Below are positions 45,608-54,501 of a stretch of DNA of 64,000 nucleotides, piece after piece (position 1 is the stretch's first letter; each line of letters opens with the position of its first letter). The notes beneath the pieces were generated by a model that was given only the letters and a program-made list of their open reading frames with translations, had not been told where the DNA came from and did not search any database. The stretch covers positions 496,001 through 560,000 of the forward strand of contig NZ_NOIS01000003.1 in the NCBI RefSeq assembly GCF_004137765.1, in the 5' to 3' direction. Source of the DNA: Rothia uropygialis. GTDB taxonomy: Bacteria; Actinomycetota; Actinomycetes; Actinomycetales; Micrococcaceae. The position numbers and the translations under genes are program-made.

Positions 45608-45627
45608 ATATAGGCGCTTATTGGTGC
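45608..45627 (-). promoter_or_regulatory. Promoter-like repeat, copy 2
   Basis: ATATAGGCGCTTATTGGTGC (plus strand), nearly identical to 44444-44463. On the minus strand it gives CACCAATAAGCGCCTATATT with a TATATT -10 about 17 bases before the ATG at 45589. Confidence 0.45.
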
Positions 45628-45750
45628 CTGATATCTTTTATGTGACCTGTGTTATCATGTGAACAATTCCAACCTACAAGAAGGCTTAATTGATGTCTAT
45701 GGGGTGTCGCGTGCACGCTGTTGCGCACTTAAGGGACTGATCCGAAGAGG

Positions 45751-45765
45751 GGTGACAGTGTCACC
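45751..45765. promoter_or_regulatory. Palindrome GGTGACA-G-TGTCACC
   Basis: A perfect 7-base inverted repeat around a single base, just upstream of the MFS remnant. It is a good operator shape, perhaps of the lost transporter gene. Confidence 0.4.
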
Positions 45766-45849
45766 TAACCGTGCAGCAGACCCCTCCGCCTTGCTCGTAG
45801 ATGTCGTGGTTGAACCCCTCGCTCGTCAGCCCTTCCCGGATCAGCAGCT

Positions 45850-46191
45850 AGCGCCACCACATCCACTATCGCGGCCATCCCGTTCGCCCTGATCCAAAAC
45901 CTACATTTCCTGGCCCTGGCGCCCTTGTTTGCCATCGGTGGCATCGGCATTGAAGTCTTCACCATCTGCTGGATGTCAGCATTGAAAACGAAGATCCCAC
46001 CTGGGCAACTGGGCAGGATTTCAACATTCGATGCACTCGGTTCCTACGCCGCCACCCCCGTCGGGACCGCAGTGGCAGGCCTGCTCGCAGGCCAGGACAC
46101 AACCCTTACTCTCAGCATGGCAGCGACCCTGGTGTTGGCCAGCGCCCTCACACCACTGCTCCTCAGTAACGTCCGGCAACTTTGCACATAA
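45850..46191 (+). pseudogene. MFS permease, C-terminal remnant
   Basis: The frame reads TIAAIPFALIQNLHFLALAP, then FAIGGIGIEVFTICWMSAL, IPPGQLGRISTFDALGSYA and two further helices, matching the last 3-4 TM segments of MefA/EntS-type exporters (the IPxxxLGRxSxxDALGS motif). Nothing upstream of 45850 continues the protein, so the N-terminal two-thirds are lost. A stand-alone start at 45925 exists but would not make a working carrier. Confidence 0.7.
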
Positions 46192-46253
46192 AGCCGCAGT
46201 AGCCAACCGGTGGTTTCTGCAACGGTCTCTCCTGGTGTCGTGGTTGCCTTTGT

Positions 46254-47543
46254 TTAATGAGGCGTAGTTGTCCCGTGAGCGTTTGATCGGGGAGCCCACG
46301 CCAACGGTGATAACCCATAGATGCCTATGGGTCGTTCGATCGTCTGCCGGTCCACGGTCAGTGGTGGGGTCACGAGGGTGAGCTTCCCATAAGGTGAATC
46401 CATGGCAACCGTGGGTACAGTCAGTCCCGTCGGCGCATCAAATGTCGGGGGTTGGTAGGCAAGGAGGGTGCGGGCTGCCCCAAGAAGGCTGATCCGGATG
46501 ATGCCTGAACTCTCGTTGGCAAGAGAGTCCATGACGTGTGCTGCCATAACGTACCCGGTGGAGTGATCGAGAGCCTGTACCGGCAATGCTCCAGGGCGGG
46601 ATTCGCGATTAATGCAGTAGGTAGCGATTCCGCAAGCGGCTTGAACGATGGAATCGAATCCAGGCCGTTGCGCCCAGGGACCACGCTCTCCCCATGCCGA
46701 CAGGGAGGCAATGACAAGATGCGAGTGGCGATCCAGTAGATCATCAGGATCAAGACCGAAGCGTGTCATCGACCCGGGCCGATAGCCAAGTAAGACAACG
46801 TCAGCACTCGAGAACAGGGTTTCAAGATTTTCTCGGCAGGTGGCCAGATCGATGGTGGATGATCGTTTGCCCATCCCAGTTGAGAGGTGTTGTTCCAGAA
46901 GCTCGGGCCGGTCGGGCGGGTCGATACGCAAGACATCAGCGCCGAGGCAAGCCAGTAGCTGTGAACAGGTCGGGCCCGCGATGACCCGGGTGAAATCCAG
47001 AACCCGCACTCCATCAAGCAAGGAACACTCCGATGCCGCAGGCAACGGGGGCCGCTCTTGGTGCTGCTCAACAGCAACCCAAGGGTCATTGGCAGTTGCT
47101 ACACCCTGGGGGTGGCCACCCCATTGCTGCCCGGTGCGGACCGCCACGGCGATCCCGCGCTCCTGAGTGATCGCGCTTTCAACCTCGAGTGCAGTCCACT
47201 CCCTCAAAACGTTGGTGAGTTCATCACTTGTCGATGCCCCGAGTGCCCGAGTGATGGCAGCAGCGTGGTGCGGGTAGTTCGCATGCAACCGCACCCACCC
47301 TTTAGCGGTGGGAAAGTATCCGGACATGGGCGCCCAGCCAGACGGTTCGCGACCGTCAACCCGCAGATGCTCGATCGCTGCAAAGGACGCCGCAACCCGT
47401 GCAGGACTGGTGTCGAAACGCATCGGCGCGCGTCTCCTCTTCGCCAAGCGTTCGGCGGCCTCTTTGACCTGCACAACGGAGGTCCATGCCAACCGCTCCA
47501 CATCTAATGAGCAGTCCCACCAGCGACGCGGTTCGAAGTCCAT
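46254..47543 (-). CDS. CoA-transferase, CaiB/BaiF (family III)
   Basis: A 429-residue family III CoA-transferase. The core starts at ~195 with GVRVLDFTRVIAGPTCSQLLACLGADVLRIDPP; SLSAWGERGPWAQRPGFDSIVQAACG is the typical mid-motif. The N-terminal 190 residues are a second CaiB-like half with PTAKGWVRLHANYPHH, so this is a bipartite form. It should move CoA between carboxylates; the substrate is unknown. The ATG at 47543 is firm though its ribosome site is weak. Confidence 0.87.
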   Translation of the reverse strand: MDFEPRRWWDCSLDVERLAWTSVVQVKEAAERLAKRRRAPMRFDTSPARVAASFAAIEHLRVDGREPSGWAPMSGYFPTAKGWVRLHANYPHHAAAITRALGASTSDELTNVLREWTALEVESAITQERGIAVAVRTGQQWGGHPQGVATANDPWVAVEQHQERPPLPAASECSLLDGVRVLDFTRVIAGPTCSQLLACLGADVLRIDPPDRPELLEQHLSTGMGKRSSTIDLATCRENLETLFSSADVVLLGYRPGSMTRFGLDPDDLLDRHSHLVIASLSAWGERGPWAQRPGFDSIVQAACGIATYCINRESRPGALPVQALDHSTGYVMAAHVMDSLANESSGIIRISLLGAARTLLAYQPPTFDAPTGLTVPTVAMDSPYGKLTLVTPPLTVDRQTIERPIGIYGLSPLAWAPRSNAHGTTTPH

Positions 47544-47896
47544 GTTAAAAATTTACTCGCCCCCGCCGATTGTGCTCACAGATAGCGAGACTGGCCTTAC
47601 CCAACTTGGCCCGTAGTCGTTTCAGACAGTAACTATATGTAGCTCAAACCATCGATGGGTGTACTGGCACATCATCGTCGCACTTTCGAGTAGGTGTTTG
47701 GCTATGGGTCTAGGTTCTCAGGCTGTGCAATATCGGTCTATTCTGCACCACCATGCTGGAGCCGACAGAGCACCCCACCGGGAATATCCCCGGCCAAACC
47801 TAAAAGACCAGATATGCTTGATCGGCCTCACAGCCGAGTGCACACGACTTACCCCTCTTTCTAAGACGAGCACGGTTATCCACAAGACAGCGCGAT
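47544..47896. other. 353-base gap, no gene seen
   Basis: Mixed composition with no protein-like frame on either strand and no clear repeat. It must hold the CoA-transferase promoter near the right side of that gene. Confidence 0.4.
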
Positions 47897-50341
47897 CTAC
47901 CCCAGCGCACTGAGCTGCGCCAGGTAGTCAGCCATACTGCCGTCAATGATCGATTGGTGTACCGCACCAGGGCCAAACATTTCCTCAGAGGCAAAGAGTC
48001 CGGAAATCACCGCCAGGACCTGATCAGAGCTCATCGACACAACCGGTGTCGCAGCAATGAAAGCCGCCAGAGGCTGCCCACCCAGGTCCTGCCTCCACGA
48101 GTCTCTGCGGAAGGGACGGAACTCACCAAACATCTCTTCGCGCAGGTCGGACGTGGTCTCCATCGAGGACTTCAAAGCTGCGGCTTCGGTAACCGCATCC
48201 AAGAACTTGGTCAGTGCCGAGTAGACACCGTTGTGCCCTGCGGATAAGTCTTCGTTTGAGTCTTTTCCAGTCTGGGCAGCGGTGGGCCTCAGAGTGAAGA
48301 TGAGTTCTTCCGGGTCGAGGTCCAACGCAGTGAAGACACGACGGAGCAACGCAATCTTTCTCTCGGTACTGGTGTTCACCCAGACACCGAGGCTCGGGTC
48401 GACCGTGCGCATCACATGGGTCTCCCCATGTTCTGCAGGAGAGGTGGTGAGCAGGGTCTCGGTCTCTGCGAAGTCCAGAAGCCTCGATCGGTTCTGCTGG
48501 AGCAGAACTGCCAGCACCTTCGGCACCATGGTTGCCCAATCCGGCACAGTTTCGGAGGCATCGGCGTACTCATAGGCGGTAATTTCTCTGCCGCGGAATG
48601 AGGTGTCATCTCCGAGCGGTTCGGTGGGCCGGAGGAGTTCTGGGGGGTGAAAATCCGTCTCAGCAAAGGCCCAGTACTGCAGGGCCTGATGAACGAGTCG
48701 ATGCGACCGGGTGCGCATGGTCTCCTCAGTCCAGTGCTCTGCTGTCTTGACGTCCGCATTGAGACGGTAGGGAGAGGTGCTGAAGCCCTCCTGCATATCC
48801 TTCTTGTTCTGAAAGGAGGAGTTCGAGTAGGCCGAGTTGTAGCCGGTGACGGTGAGATTTCCGATCCGGTTCTCCCAGATACTGTGGATATCCGCAGCGT
48901 TCGGTCCAAGTTCTTCCTGCCAGGAGTGGTTGATGGTCTGGGGCATGATGTGCTCCACGGTAAGTTCCCCGGAAGCAATCTTGTCGGCGATGTCCCTGTT
49001 GTCCTTCGAATCACCGTTTTCCAGCACGTCGAAGAGGTACTGCCTGTGGTGAGGACGGAGGTGGTAGCAGTCCCTAGTCTCGAAACTCTCTCGGAAATCT
49101 GTGTCGGTGGGGAAGCGACCTGACCCCCCGTCACGCCGACGGATGATCCAGGTAAGTAGGTCTGCGTAGTTCTGCCCGTTTGTGCGCAGCCTTCGCAATT
49201 CGCTGTATGCGGTGGCGAAGATTTTGTTGAGGCCATTTGCCGCGACCTGGCAGATCACGCGGCGGAAGATATAGGCCTCAATGATCCTGATGACGTCATT
49301 GAGATCGTGTTCGGTGATCTCACCACGCCATGCATCAGTGACGACCTGCATGAGCAACGGTTGAACGACGTCACCGACGATGAGGTTGGCTCGACTGAGC
49401 CGACGATCAACGAGAGGGAATCCTGTTGTGGCATGCGTAATGGCCTTGCTGGCCTTCGATTGTTCGAACATGTCGTCAAGGATCTGTGGGACGGAGTCTT
49501 TGCTTCGCTGGGTGAAACGCTTGAATGCCTCGAAGACATCCGATTCCTTCGGAGTCTTGCTGGTCTTTGCAGTGAGGTACCAGCGGATGAACCAGTCGGT
49601 GCGGTAGTCGACGTTTTCTTCTATGGGGTTCCATCGCTGTTCGTAGAGTCGGTTCTGCTCCTCAAGCTTCTGGTTCATCAGGACCAGGTTGCGGATCTTG
49701 TCTGCCTCACTGAGGTTCAGCCCGGTGGAGTTTAGTGACTCGAAGATGCGCTGCGGGTCATCGTGTGCCTCTAGATCCAGGTGCATGACCTCTAGGCGTG
49801 ATACGGCGTCCCAGACCTGGTAGGCGGTGAGGTCGGTAGTTCTCAGACGGTCACGGAAGTAGCGGTAGTTTGCGGTGATATTTGATGAGTCGATGAAGTC
49901 AGCCTCGGGGCCGAAGAGAGCCCTATAGGAGGCGGCGTCGTTCTTAACCGGCTTGAGCTTGAACTTGAGATTATTCGGGTTGGCATCCACTAGGAGGTAG
50001 TCATCGACGAGTTTGTGCCCTAGGTCAGAGTCCTTCCCCACTTCAATTTCCCCGTTGGCGACGGAATGCGCGATGGCAAGGATGAGGATGCTGATCGTGG
50101 TGAGTCGTTGCTGGCCGTCGATAACGATCCAGGTCCAGGAATCTTCGGACTTGCCGACAACAGCGCCGAAGAAGTGCTTCGGCTGCTTCTCCCGGTCAGC
50201 GTAGGCAAGAGTCTCCAGATCGTCGAACAAGCGGGCGCACTGCGGCAGGCCCCAGTCGTAGTTGCGCTGGTAGACCGGAATCTCCAGTGTCGAGTTCGCC
50301 TTGTTGTAGATCTGCCAGATCTCAGTCGGTTGGCCCTTCAT
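47897..50341 (-). CDS. DUF262/DUF1524 nuclease (GmrSD-like)
   Basis: An 814-residue protein related to type IV restriction enzyme GmrSD. The N-terminal DUF262 carries LEIPVYQRNYDWG (~20) and VIDGQQRLTTISILI (~75), the D-G-Q-Q-R-x-T-T NTPase/nuclease motif. DUF1524 has the HNH-like VEHIMPQTINHSW, then IGNLTVTGYNSAYSNSSFQNKK (~455-520). A ~250-residue C-terminal domain of unknown kind follows. GAGGAG supports the ATG at 50341 over a frame open to 50419. A defence role against modified phage DNA is known for the family and inferred here. Confidence 0.88.
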   Translation of the reverse strand: MKGQPTEIWQIYNKANSTLEIPVYQRNYDWGLPQCARLFDDLETLAYADREKQPKHFFGAVVGKSEDSWTWIVIDGQQRLTTISILILAIAHSVANGEIEVGKDSDLGHKLVDDYLLVDANPNNLKFKLKPVKNDAASYRALFGPEADFIDSSNITANYRYFRDRLRTTDLTAYQVWDAVSRLEVMHLDLEAHDDPQRIFESLNSTGLNLSEADKIRNLVLMNQKLEEQNRLYEQRWNPIEENVDYRTDWFIRWYLTAKTSKTPKESDVFEAFKRFTQRSKDSVPQILDDMFEQSKASKAITHATTGFPLVDRRLSRANLIVGDVVQPLLMQVVTDAWRGEITEHDLNDVIRIIEAYIFRRVICQVAANGLNKIFATAYSELRRLRTNGQNYADLLTWIIRRRDGGSGRFPTDTDFRESFETRDCYHLRPHHRQYLFDVLENGDSKDNRDIADKIASGELTVEHIMPQTINHSWQEELGPNAADIHSIWENRIGNLTVTGYNSAYSNSSFQNKKDMQEGFSTSPYRLNADVKTAEHWTEETMRTRSHRLVHQALQYWAFAETDFHPPELLRPTEPLGDDTSFRGREITAYEYADASETVPDWATMVPKVLAVLLQQNRSRLLDFAETETLLTTSPAEHGETHVMRTVDPSLGVWVNTSTERKIALLRRVFTALDLDPEELIFTLRPTAAQTGKDSNEDLSAGHNGVYSALTKFLDAVTEAAALKSSMETTSDLREEMFGEFRPFRRDSWRQDLGGQPLAAFIAATPVVSMSSDQVLAVISGLFASEEMFGPGAVHQSIIDGSMADYLAQLSALG

Positions 50342-50516
50342 CGGTCTCCTCAACAATGCCGGAAATGTGCTTTCGAAGATCTTTTCATGCCGCGCACTCT
50401 GGTAGTCGACGACTAACACAACGGACTGGACCTACCACTCGTTGAGTGGACACTCGAGACAATGCCACGCCCGTCCATCCTGCACGATTAATCATGCAGC
50501 GGCAGGGACAGCAGTC

Positions 50517-51077
50517 TCATTTGGTGTCTTGCTCGAGGTGTCGGTAGATGGTCGGCCTCGAGACCCCGAAGGTCTCAGCGATCTGCTGGACCGTGTGCTC
50601 TCCGGCGTCATACATGGCTCGAGCCTGCTTGACCTTCGTTGGGGTCATCTTGAACTTCGGTCCACCCTTCCGGCCACGAGCACGGGCAGCGGCCAACCCG
50701 TCACGAGTCCGCTCGACAATCAGGTCATGCTCGAATTCGGCAATGGCCGCCAGCATGTGGAAGAACAACCGGCCACCAGCAGTGGTGGTATCAATCCCCT
50801 GAGACAGGGCCACCAACCCCACACCCTGATCCTGCAACCCGTCAGCAACGTCTTTGAGGTTACCCACCGAACGACCGAGCCGATCCAGCTTGGTCACCAC
50901 CAACGTGTCACCCTCCCGCAAATACTCCAGAGCCCGATCCAGAGCAGGCCGCTTCGCCAGAGTCCCCGAAGCCTGATCAACGAAAAGCTTCCGACACCCG
51001 GCCCGGTCCAGAGCATCCGTCTGCCCGTCCGGGTTCTGGTCTCGAGTCGAGACCCTCGCGTAACCGATCATCACCAT
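50517..51077 (-). CDS. Serine resolvase/invertase, copy 1
   Basis: A 186-residue small serine recombinase (Tn3 resolvase/Gin family). The nucleophile Ser is in IGYARVSTRDQ, the arginines in DRLGRSVGNL and ERTRDGLAAARARGRKGG, and the C-terminal Hin-type HTH in QQIAETFGVSRPTIYRHL. It is over 90 percent identical to the protein at 59688 and has the same orientation. The ATG at 51077 is followed by a second at 51071, either usable. It cuts DNA via a 5' phosphoserine link at a res site. Confidence 0.93.
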   Translation of the reverse strand: MVMIGYARVSTRDQNPDGQTDALDRAGCRKLFVDQASGTLAKRPALDRALEYLREGDTLVVTKLDRLGRSVGNLKDVADGLQDQGVGLVALSQGIDTTTAGGRLFFHMLAAIAEFEHDLIVERTRDGLAAARARGRKGGPKFKMTPTKVKQARAMYDAGEHTVQQIAETFGVSRPTIYRHLEQDTK

Positions 51078-51244
51078 GCCCACAACGTATCGAAAACGTA
51101 GCTGGTCTTACATAGATTACGGACACGATTTACGAGACACCGACCATCGCGTTTTCACGTTTCGCCCGCGAGTGTCTTATAAACGGTCGATTATGGACCA
51201 AGATACGACCCGACTCGCGAAACGACCACAAGAAAAATAATTAA
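51078..51244. other. Candidate res region upstream of resolvase 1
   Basis: The 167-base interval between resolvase and ArsR gene has ACGTTTCGC (near 51160) and GCGAAACGA (near 51218) as inverted arms, plus a shared TATCGnAAACGTA element next to both resolvase genes. This suits a recombination site (res), but subsites were not defined. Confidence 0.4.
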
Positions 51245-51256
51245 CAACATATGTTG
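51245..51256. promoter_or_regulatory. ArsR-type operator candidate
   Basis: CAACATATGTTG is a perfect 12-base palindrome 32 bases before the regulator's ATG, a usual position for autorepression. Confidence 0.5.
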
Positions 51257-51288
51257 CGCAATAGTTCTTGTGGAGTAGGGTATGGGGC

Positions 51289-51858
51289 ATGTCGCAGTCA
51301 CCGAATCTTCACCGCACCAATCAGATGCGAGTGTTGGCCCATCCCACCCGTCTTCGACTCTTGGCCCTATTGCGGGAGCTGGGACCGCAGACGGCTGCCC
51401 ATCTGGCTCAGCACGTCGACGAAGCCCCGGGCACGCTGAGTTATCACCTCGCCAAACTGGCCGAAGAAGGCTTCATCGAACCTGCGCCCGAAGCAGGAAA
51501 GGATGCCCGACAAAAGTGGTGGAGAGCCTGCAACGAAAAGACGAGTTGGACCAACGCCGAGTTCTCACGCGAGCCTGAGAAGCTTTCCGCACAAAAGGAC
51601 ATGTACAGGTTTGTTTTCCAGTACTACAGCCAGCAATTCGCTGCCTACCTAGACCAGACCACCACGCTGGCCGACGATTGGGTCAACTCCGGGTTCGCAA
51701 CCGACCGTCACTTCCGTCTGAGACCGCAACAACTTCATGAGCTCAATACCGAAATTCAGGCCTTGGAACAACGGTGGCTTGAAATCAGCGCTCAGAACGA
51801 GGGAACAGACGAGGCAGCGACTGTCTTCTTCCTCGCACAGGGCTACCGGCAGCCATGA
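51289..51858 (+). CDS. ArsR-like HTH regulator
   Basis: A 189-residue winged-helix regulator: VLAHPTRLRLLALLREL, AAHLAQHVDEAPGTLSYHLAKLAEEGFI, then a helical C-terminal domain (residues ~95-189) that is longer than in metal-sensing ArsR proteins; no cysteine metal site is seen. GGAGTAGGG lies before the ATG at 51289; the frame opens at 51268. Its stop overlaps the downstream MFS start (ATGA), so they form a regulator-exporter operon, probably induced by a drug. Confidence 0.87.
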   Translation: MSQSPNLHRTNQMRVLAHPTRLRLLALLRELGPQTAAHLAQHVDEAPGTLSYHLAKLAEEGFIEPAPEAGKDARQKWWRACNEKTSWTNAEFSREPEKLSAQKDMYRFVFQYYSQQFAAYLDQTTTLADDWVNSGFATDRHFRLRPQQLHELNTEIQALEQRWLEISAQNEGTDEAATVFFLAQGYRQP

Positions 51859-53099
51859 GACCCCAAGGTCCTCCATCGTTGACTCCGAGTCAATCGAACG
51901 GGTCTGGGCCATTCAATGTTGCTCGGTGGTTGACCGGGTTTGGTCTGGGCCTGGTTGGGGACCAAATTTTCTACCTAGCCTTGGCGTGGACTGCGGCACA
52001 AGTAGCCGCCCCGGCAATGGCTGGGTTGATCGTCGGAATTGGAGCAGCCCCACGGGCAGTATTTCTCCTGTTCGGTGGAGCGGTATCTGATCGTTTCGGG
52101 CCTCGACCAGTGGCACTGGTTTCAGATGCGGCTCGCCTGTTGACCATGCTCGTCTTCGGGATCCTCGCCATCACCTCATCAGGATCCGTACCGGAACTGA
52201 TCATCCTCGCATTACTATTCGGTCTTATCGATGCGTTTTTCCTTCCGGCGGTTGGAGCGCTTCCGACCCGGATCGTGACTCAAGAACACCTGGCAGAGAC
52301 GCAAACCATCCGCTCGGCAGTTCAGCGAATTTCCACCGTGGCCGGACCGCCTCTGGGTGGGTACCTACTGAGTACCTTCGACTTCGCCACCGCGATATTG
52401 GCCAACGTCGCATTATTCACCGGTTCCTGCACGGCCTTATATTTCACCCGAGAACTTCCCCAAGAGAAGCTTGATGACAAAGACCCCGCCGAAGTCGGAC
52501 TTGTTCAGAATGCTTGGCAAGGCCTCCGTTACACCCTGAGCGCCCCAGGCCTGAGGGCCATGCTCGTGCTGATCACCATCGCCGAATCCGCCTATACTGG
52601 ACCGTTCACGACAGGACTGACGCTGTTAGCACGTGAATCCCACTGGCAAGCCAGCGATGCCGGAATGGTCCTAGCGTTCTTCGGCGGCGGAGCCTGCATT
52701 TCAGCGCTGGGACTGACGATTTTTAAGGCTGATCTAAACGCTGGAATCTTAGCGTTGGCCTCGATCACAGCCATGGGTCCAGCTGTGGCAGCGATAGGGC
52801 TTTCGCCGAACCTTGGACTAGCTGCCCTGTGTGCAACCGTAGCGGGGGTCTTTTCCGGGATTAGTGCCACTGTGCTCGTCGCCTTATTCTTGACCCAAAC
52901 CGATCCTTCCCACGCCGGTCGTGTGATGGCTGCCTTGAATCTGGCCACGCTCGGCGCTGCCCCTGTTTCGTATTTCTTCTCCGGACTGATCGCGAGCGTC
53001 TTCTCACCGACGGCAGTGTTCATGGCGGCCGGGGCGCTCCTTTGTTGCAGCGGTCTGCTCGGGCTCATGTCACCGGCCGTGCGCAACCAACGGTTCTAA
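51855..53099 (+). CDS. MFS exporter (MefA-type)
   Basis: A 414-residue 12-TM exporter. FNVARWLTGFGLGLVGDQIFYLALAW at TM1, then GAAPRAVFLLFGGAVSDRFGPRPVAL (motif A), and a central loop of charged residues (PQEKLDDKDPAE) before TM7. Macrolide-efflux-like. It is translationally coupled to the ArsR gene. The remnant at 45850 belongs to the same broad group. Located inside the resolvase-bounded block, so the pair may be mobile resistance cargo. Confidence 0.87.
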   Translation: MRPQGPPSLTPSQSNGSGPFNVARWLTGFGLGLVGDQIFYLALAWTAAQVAAPAMAGLIVGIGAAPRAVFLLFGGAVSDRFGPRPVALVSDAARLLTMLVFGILAITSSGSVPELIILALLFGLIDAFFLPAVGALPTRIVTQEHLAETQTIRSAVQRISTVAGPPLGGYLLSTFDFATAILANVALFTGSCTALYFTRELPQEKLDDKDPAEVGLVQNAWQGLRYTLSAPGLRAMLVLITIAESAYTGPFTTGLTLLARESHWQASDAGMVLAFFGGGACISALGLTIFKADLNAGILALASITAMGPAVAAIGLSPNLGLAALCATVAGVFSGISATVLVALFLTQTDPSHAGRVMAALNLATLGAAPVSYFFSGLIASVFSPTAVFMAAGALLCCSGLLGLMSPAVRNQRF

Positions 53100-53136
53100 C
53101 CATGATCCCCACGGCCAGGCTTACAAACTCTCCCCC

Positions 53137-53304
53137 TCATTCTGAGGCGATCACGGCCATGTCATGGACATCGACCCATCCACCATCAAACCGAAGCGCA
53201 TCCCGCCCGGTCCCCTCATAAATGAACCCGGCCTTCTCGTAAACCCGACGTGCGCGCGGGTTGAAGTCGTAGACTTCCAGGCTGATGCAGTGCAGACCCA
53301 TCAT
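53137..53304 (-). pseudogene. GNAT acetyltransferase, C-terminal remnant
   Basis: The frame reads ISLEVYDFNPRARRVYEKAG, then FIYEGTGRDALRFDG and VHDMAVI up to a TGA, which is the end of a RimJ/RimL-like GNAT (V-x-x-x-N-x-x-A-x-x-x-Y-x-K-x-G-F). The N-terminal acetyl-CoA-binding half is missing; upstream sequence leaves the protein-like frame near 53345. Confidence 0.65.
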
Positions 53305-53472
53305 GGTTAAAACGTCATTTGCATTCAGGCCATCATCACAGGCTGGCCAGTAGCATCCACATACTGCACCCGCAGACCCAAGAGCTCACCCTTACTGTTC
53401 CCCTACAGATCGTTGGCCACGGCTATGATCGGGGAAGCATTCGCCCCATCCTGGAAGTGGGTTATAGACATC

Positions 53473-54279
53473 GTGCTTACGTTCGAAACGATCCTCAAAG
53501 ACGCTGGCATCGATCCAGCCGACGCCCTGGTGATCCGGCACGTGTTCATCAAAGAACACGGAGACAGCTCGCCTGGCATCCTCCCAGAATCCACTGACGA
53601 GCGGATCATGGAGTACACGACCAACCAGTCCATCTCCACGAAGAGCTTTCCCTCGCAACCACCGCGTTTCTGGATCGTGTTCATCGCAGAAGGCAGCAAC
53701 CGAGCACGACTCTGGTCAGTCGTGGAAAACCACGGGCTTGTCTCCGTTGACAAGCACCGACGTGTTTTCGACCTGACAGCATCGGATGTGATGGCTGACC
53801 TGAACAACCGCCTCGTCATCAGCTGGAACTCCCCGCGAGCCTGGAGAGTCAAGGCCACCACCGCAGCAGCCTACCCAGTACTGGAGATCGCCGATGCGGC
53901 ACCGATCCCCTTCCCCGGGTTTGACGAACTGGTACTGGACTACACCCAGTTACAAGCAGTGATGCGCGAACATCGCTACGCTGCCTGGCGGACAGCCCTG
54001 GCCTCAGTCTTAGGCGTCTACCTCATTACCGACACTCGCGACGGCCGCCAATACATCGGAAAAGCCGACGGAGAAGAACGCATCAGCCAACGATGGAGCT
54101 CCTACGCCGCCAACGGCCACGGCGGCAACGTCGAGCTGCGTGGCCTGGACCCGACATCATTCCGATACTCACTGTTGAGAGTCTTCGACCCAGCAACACC
54201 GGACTCAGAAGTAGATGCCGCCGAAAGCCACTTCAAGCAAGCCCTAGACACTCGTCGTCACGGACTAAACCGCAACTAG
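53473..54279 (+). CDS. GIY-YIG nuclease-family protein
   Basis: A 268-residue protein. The C-terminal domain from ~185 has GVYLITDTRDGRQYIGKADG (GIY-YIG strand pair), the downstream RISQRWSSYAANGHGG and an AESHFKQALDTRRHGLN end with the expected Glu and Asn. The N-terminal ~180 residues (TFETILKDAGIDPADALVIRH, RFWIVFIAEG) are an accessory domain seen in stand-alone actinobacterial GIY-YIG proteins. I prefer the GTG at 53473 because the conserved-looking start is LTFETIL; the frame is open to 53413. A defence or DNA-processing role is inferred. Confidence 0.8.
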   Translation: MLTFETILKDAGIDPADALVIRHVFIKEHGDSSPGILPESTDERIMEYTTNQSISTKSFPSQPPRFWIVFIAEGSNRARLWSVVENHGLVSVDKHRRVFDLTASDVMADLNNRLVISWNSPRAWRVKATTAAAYPVLEIADAAPIPFPGFDELVLDYTQLQAVMREHRYAAWRTALASVLGVYLITDTRDGRQYIGKADGEERISQRWSSYAANGHGGNVELRGLDPTSFRYSLLRVFDPATPDSEVDAAESHFKQALDTRRHGLNRN

Positions 54280-54501
54280 AATCCGGCTGCACCGCCTGGA
54301 CGCCCCCCTTCACCGGGCACTTATTCGGGCAGGTCTTGCGGGAATCAGGTCCCCGCGACAACTAGCGATTACTCGGTCTGCCGCGAAGACTCCAGGAAGT
54401 GCCCCAGTGAGGGACCGTCTTATGGAACTTAAAGCAACGCTTTCGAACCCATCCTTCCCGCAAGGGATGCGACGTGCCTGAACCCAACATAAGATGAGGG
54501 A

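Noticed and set aside
45659-45892. A 77-codon plus frame before the MFS remnant
   Set aside because: It reads across the GGTGACA palindrome in a different frame from the MFS remnant and has no protein-like content after the first 30 residues.
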